A stretch of 64,000 bases of DNA, taken from NCBI RefSeq assembly GCF_905475345.1, contig NC_066610.1, forward strand, positions 1,813,886 through 1,877,885, in the 5' to 3' direction. Position 1 is the first letter of the stretch. Each line of letters opens with the position of its first letter. This document shows positions 61,819 to 64,000 of the stretch, in pieces. Source of the DNA: Vespula vulgaris. Taxonomy: Eukaryota > Arthropoda > Insecta > Hymenoptera > Vespidae. The notes beneath the pieces are model-generated. The model made no database searches and was not told the DNA's origin. It worked only from the letters and a program-made list of their open reading frames with translations. The position numbers and the translations under genes are program-made.

Positions 61819-63900
61819 TCTTCATGTACGGATACCGCCTCAGTAAATGGTTCAAGGCCGATCTACTAACGCGTAACTATTACTATAGCCTACTCGTGTC
61901 TCTCTTTATCGATGTTAATTAAATACTTGAACGGTGCATGAGAGCGTAACAACACGTCTGACGTAGTTCTACCTTATCTACCTATATATATATATATATA
62001 TAATATAAATATATATATGTATGTATGTATATATGTATGTATGTGTGTAATGTTTGTTATATATATATCTTTTTCTTATTTGTTTTATATTATATTGATA
62101 TATTGCGATCAGTGCTTAAATATTTTTTATTGTATTTTATATTTTTGAATTCTTTTTTTTTATATATTTATATATCTTCACATTTTTCAATCTTTCATTT
62201 ATTTTTGTTCTGTTTTTATCGTATCATATCTTTTTCATTTTCTTTTATTGGCATCATATATTTCTCCATTTTGTTTTTATTCTATCAATGTTTTTCACAC
62301 ACACACATATTTTTTTTATTGCATCCATATATCTCTTCCTTATTTTATTTTACTCTAAAAATCTCTGTATATATATATTTCCCATTTATTTTTTATTTTC
62401 ATATCCATTTTCTTTTATATATAATTTTTATATACGCATTACAGTTTCTTTCTCTACTTCTTTAATTTATTTATTTGAAAATCTTTTTTAAATCTTCTCT
62501 TTTTTTTTGTTTTTTAATACATATAAAAATTCACTCCTTTTTCTTTCTTTTTTACTTACATCTTATTTAGATTTGATAAAAAGAAAAAAGTATACGTATG
62601 CACTTTTCTTTTTTCTTTATTTCAGTCTGATACAAAATAATTTTTAATTCTGTTATATGATCGTCCTAGTTAAAATGCCGTGTAATCTCTTAATCATAAC
62701 TTCAAAGATATAAAACAGAAGTATATATATGTATGTACATACATAGATATGTACGTAACACTTTCAGATATCGTGCGTGACTGCGAACACGTAATACTTC
62801 AACCACAATAGTGGTGTTTTCTCGAACACCTTGTATATATCTATCTATCTATAATATATATATATATATGTGTGTGTGTGTACATAGAAAATAGTTTAGT
62901 GGTTATCATGAAACAATTACACGAGTTCCCTTTTTTCTTTTTTTCTCAAGTTTATCTCTCTTTATCTTGTCAAGAAAACTACTTTACTATATGTTACAAT
63001 ACTAATCATTACACAGATCATTTATACAAAATTTCATAGAAATCTTTTTTAAGTATCATATATTTCGTAATTTATTTATAAATAACTTTTTTTATTTCGC
63101 ATTATCATCGTTAGCATCGTTATTGAAATTTTGTATAACTCTCTGCTCGTTGTATATTTTCAATATCTTTTTTTCCTTTTTATCGAAATAAATTTATATA
63201 TTTTTTTAATTAAAAAAAGAAATAATAAAAAAATAATAAAAAAGTGAACACATTTTATCAATAATATATATATGTTTGTATATACAATACAGACTTATCG
63301 TCACTGGATCTCAATTATTATAAAAGATAAAATAAAAAAAAAAAAAAAGAACGAACTTCGATAAAAAGATCTCTCACAAAATAATTACAAAAATCAAAGA
63401 TCACTTAATCGTAAGATCTGAATAGATTAGATATTCGTACGCATTATTTTTATTTTTATTATAACTATTATGCTGATGATTATTATTATTATTGCACTTT
63501 ACGATAGTTAGATCGTACACAACAATGTTACCATCACCACTATCACTATCATCATCATCATGATCATGATCATCACATATACAAGAACATAAAACTTCAA
63601 CATGCACATACACATATACATATCTACATAACTACATACATATAAACGTTGGACACGTATATAAATTATGTGAAACACTATGAAACATATCGGTTAATCT
63701 TTATATACTCGAACACACACATACATACATTTCCATACATATATATATATTTCTAACATTGAACATTATGGTTATATGAAAAGTGAAGTACCGAACGTTA
63801 ACAAATCAATCATATTTAATGGTTCAATTACTGAGTATCCTTGTGGATAATAACAAACGAAGTAGAAGGAGGTAAATTCTATTTAAAAAAAAAAAAATAA

Positions 63901-63925
63901 GGGATCGGGTAATCGGGGGTGGGGG
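63901..63925 (+). other. G-quadruplex motif on the plus strand
   Basis: G-runs of 3, 3, 5 and 5 (63901-63903, 63907-63909, 63915-63919, 63921-63925) with loops of 3, 5 and 1 nt, directly after a poly-A stretch. A further GGG run lies at ~63940. Confidence 0.65.
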
Positions 63926-64000
63926 TTGAGGTGGCAAGAGGGTGAGGTATAAATATATATCGAAGGACGTGTTTTGTTAATATCGTCACGATTATATATA

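Larger units (their letters stand above)
58402..63900. other. Repeat-dominated right end, no gene recognised
   Basis: AAC/AAT (58541-58603), TA (58836-58853, 60387-60431), GA (60555-60583), TCTA (60652-60709), AAT (60945-61028), CT (61351-61375, 61619-61640) and CCT/TTC (61679-61818). AT-rich DNA lies between. The ATG frame at 59549-59761 includes ~45 mixed residues (FEIVIENFWITLRILAHFIG) but matches no family. No RNA gene was recognised. Confidence 0.5.

Noticed and set aside
61646..61855. Lys/Glu-rich protein frame
   Set aside because: It is a translation of the compound CCT/TTC microsatellite.
1..64000. tRNA, rRNA, known microRNA or transposase genes
   Set aside because: None recognised by eye on either strand: no tRNA-like B-box context, no familiar mature microRNA sequence, and no transposase or reverse transcriptase motifs. 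A covariance-model scan would be decisive.

Overview
The window looks like nuclear DNA from an insect, most likely a hymenopteran. This is inferred from three things: very AT-rich sequence, a heavy load of microsatellites (GA/CT, TA, ATT/AAT and poly-A/T purine-pyrimidine tracts), and an intron-rich gene with many introns of roughly 60-130 bp. Nothing bacterial or viral is visible: no operons, CRISPR arrays, phage or IS elements, and I recognise no transposon protein.

The left quarter holds two confidently identified genes in tandem on the minus strand. At 5957-7545 is a three-exon gene for a PGRMC-family, cytochrome b5-like heme-binding membrane protein (217 aa). Both of its introns appear to use non-canonical GC donors. 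At 9490-15122 is a complete 20-exon WDR19/IFT144 gene, an intraflagellar transport complex A subunit. I assembled 1370 aa in frame, ending in four CxxC pairs. The two genes are functionally unrelated; only their orientation is shared.

At about 17.07 kb on the plus strand is a textbook Inr+DPE core promoter: TCAGTC with A+1 at 17068 and GGACG at exactly +28. It is followed by a 476-nt leader with no ATG that ends in a good splice donor. A second non-coding exon candidate lies at 20139-20269. I infer that most of 17.07-64 kb is the 5' UTR and first introns of a long plus-strand gene whose coding body may lie beyond the window. No long conserved coding exon could be recognised there.

The remaining ~44 kb is dominated by simple repeats, with several non-trivial structures: a very regular ~21-bp repeat with GCGTGG-type boxes (22.88-23.18 kb), a 129/143-bp satellite with nine units (36.2-37.4 kb), a 27-bp higher-order repeat built from 9-mers (49.2 kb), a degenerate 112-139-bp repeat (52.3-52.8 kb), three perfect TGACGTCA sites, G-quadruplex motifs, and a few GC-richer islets with coding-like frames (22.0, 27.1, 28.5, 29.8 and 58.06 kb). 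Those islets are the best places to look for missed exons, small genes or enhancers. Statements about function outside the two recognised genes are inference.
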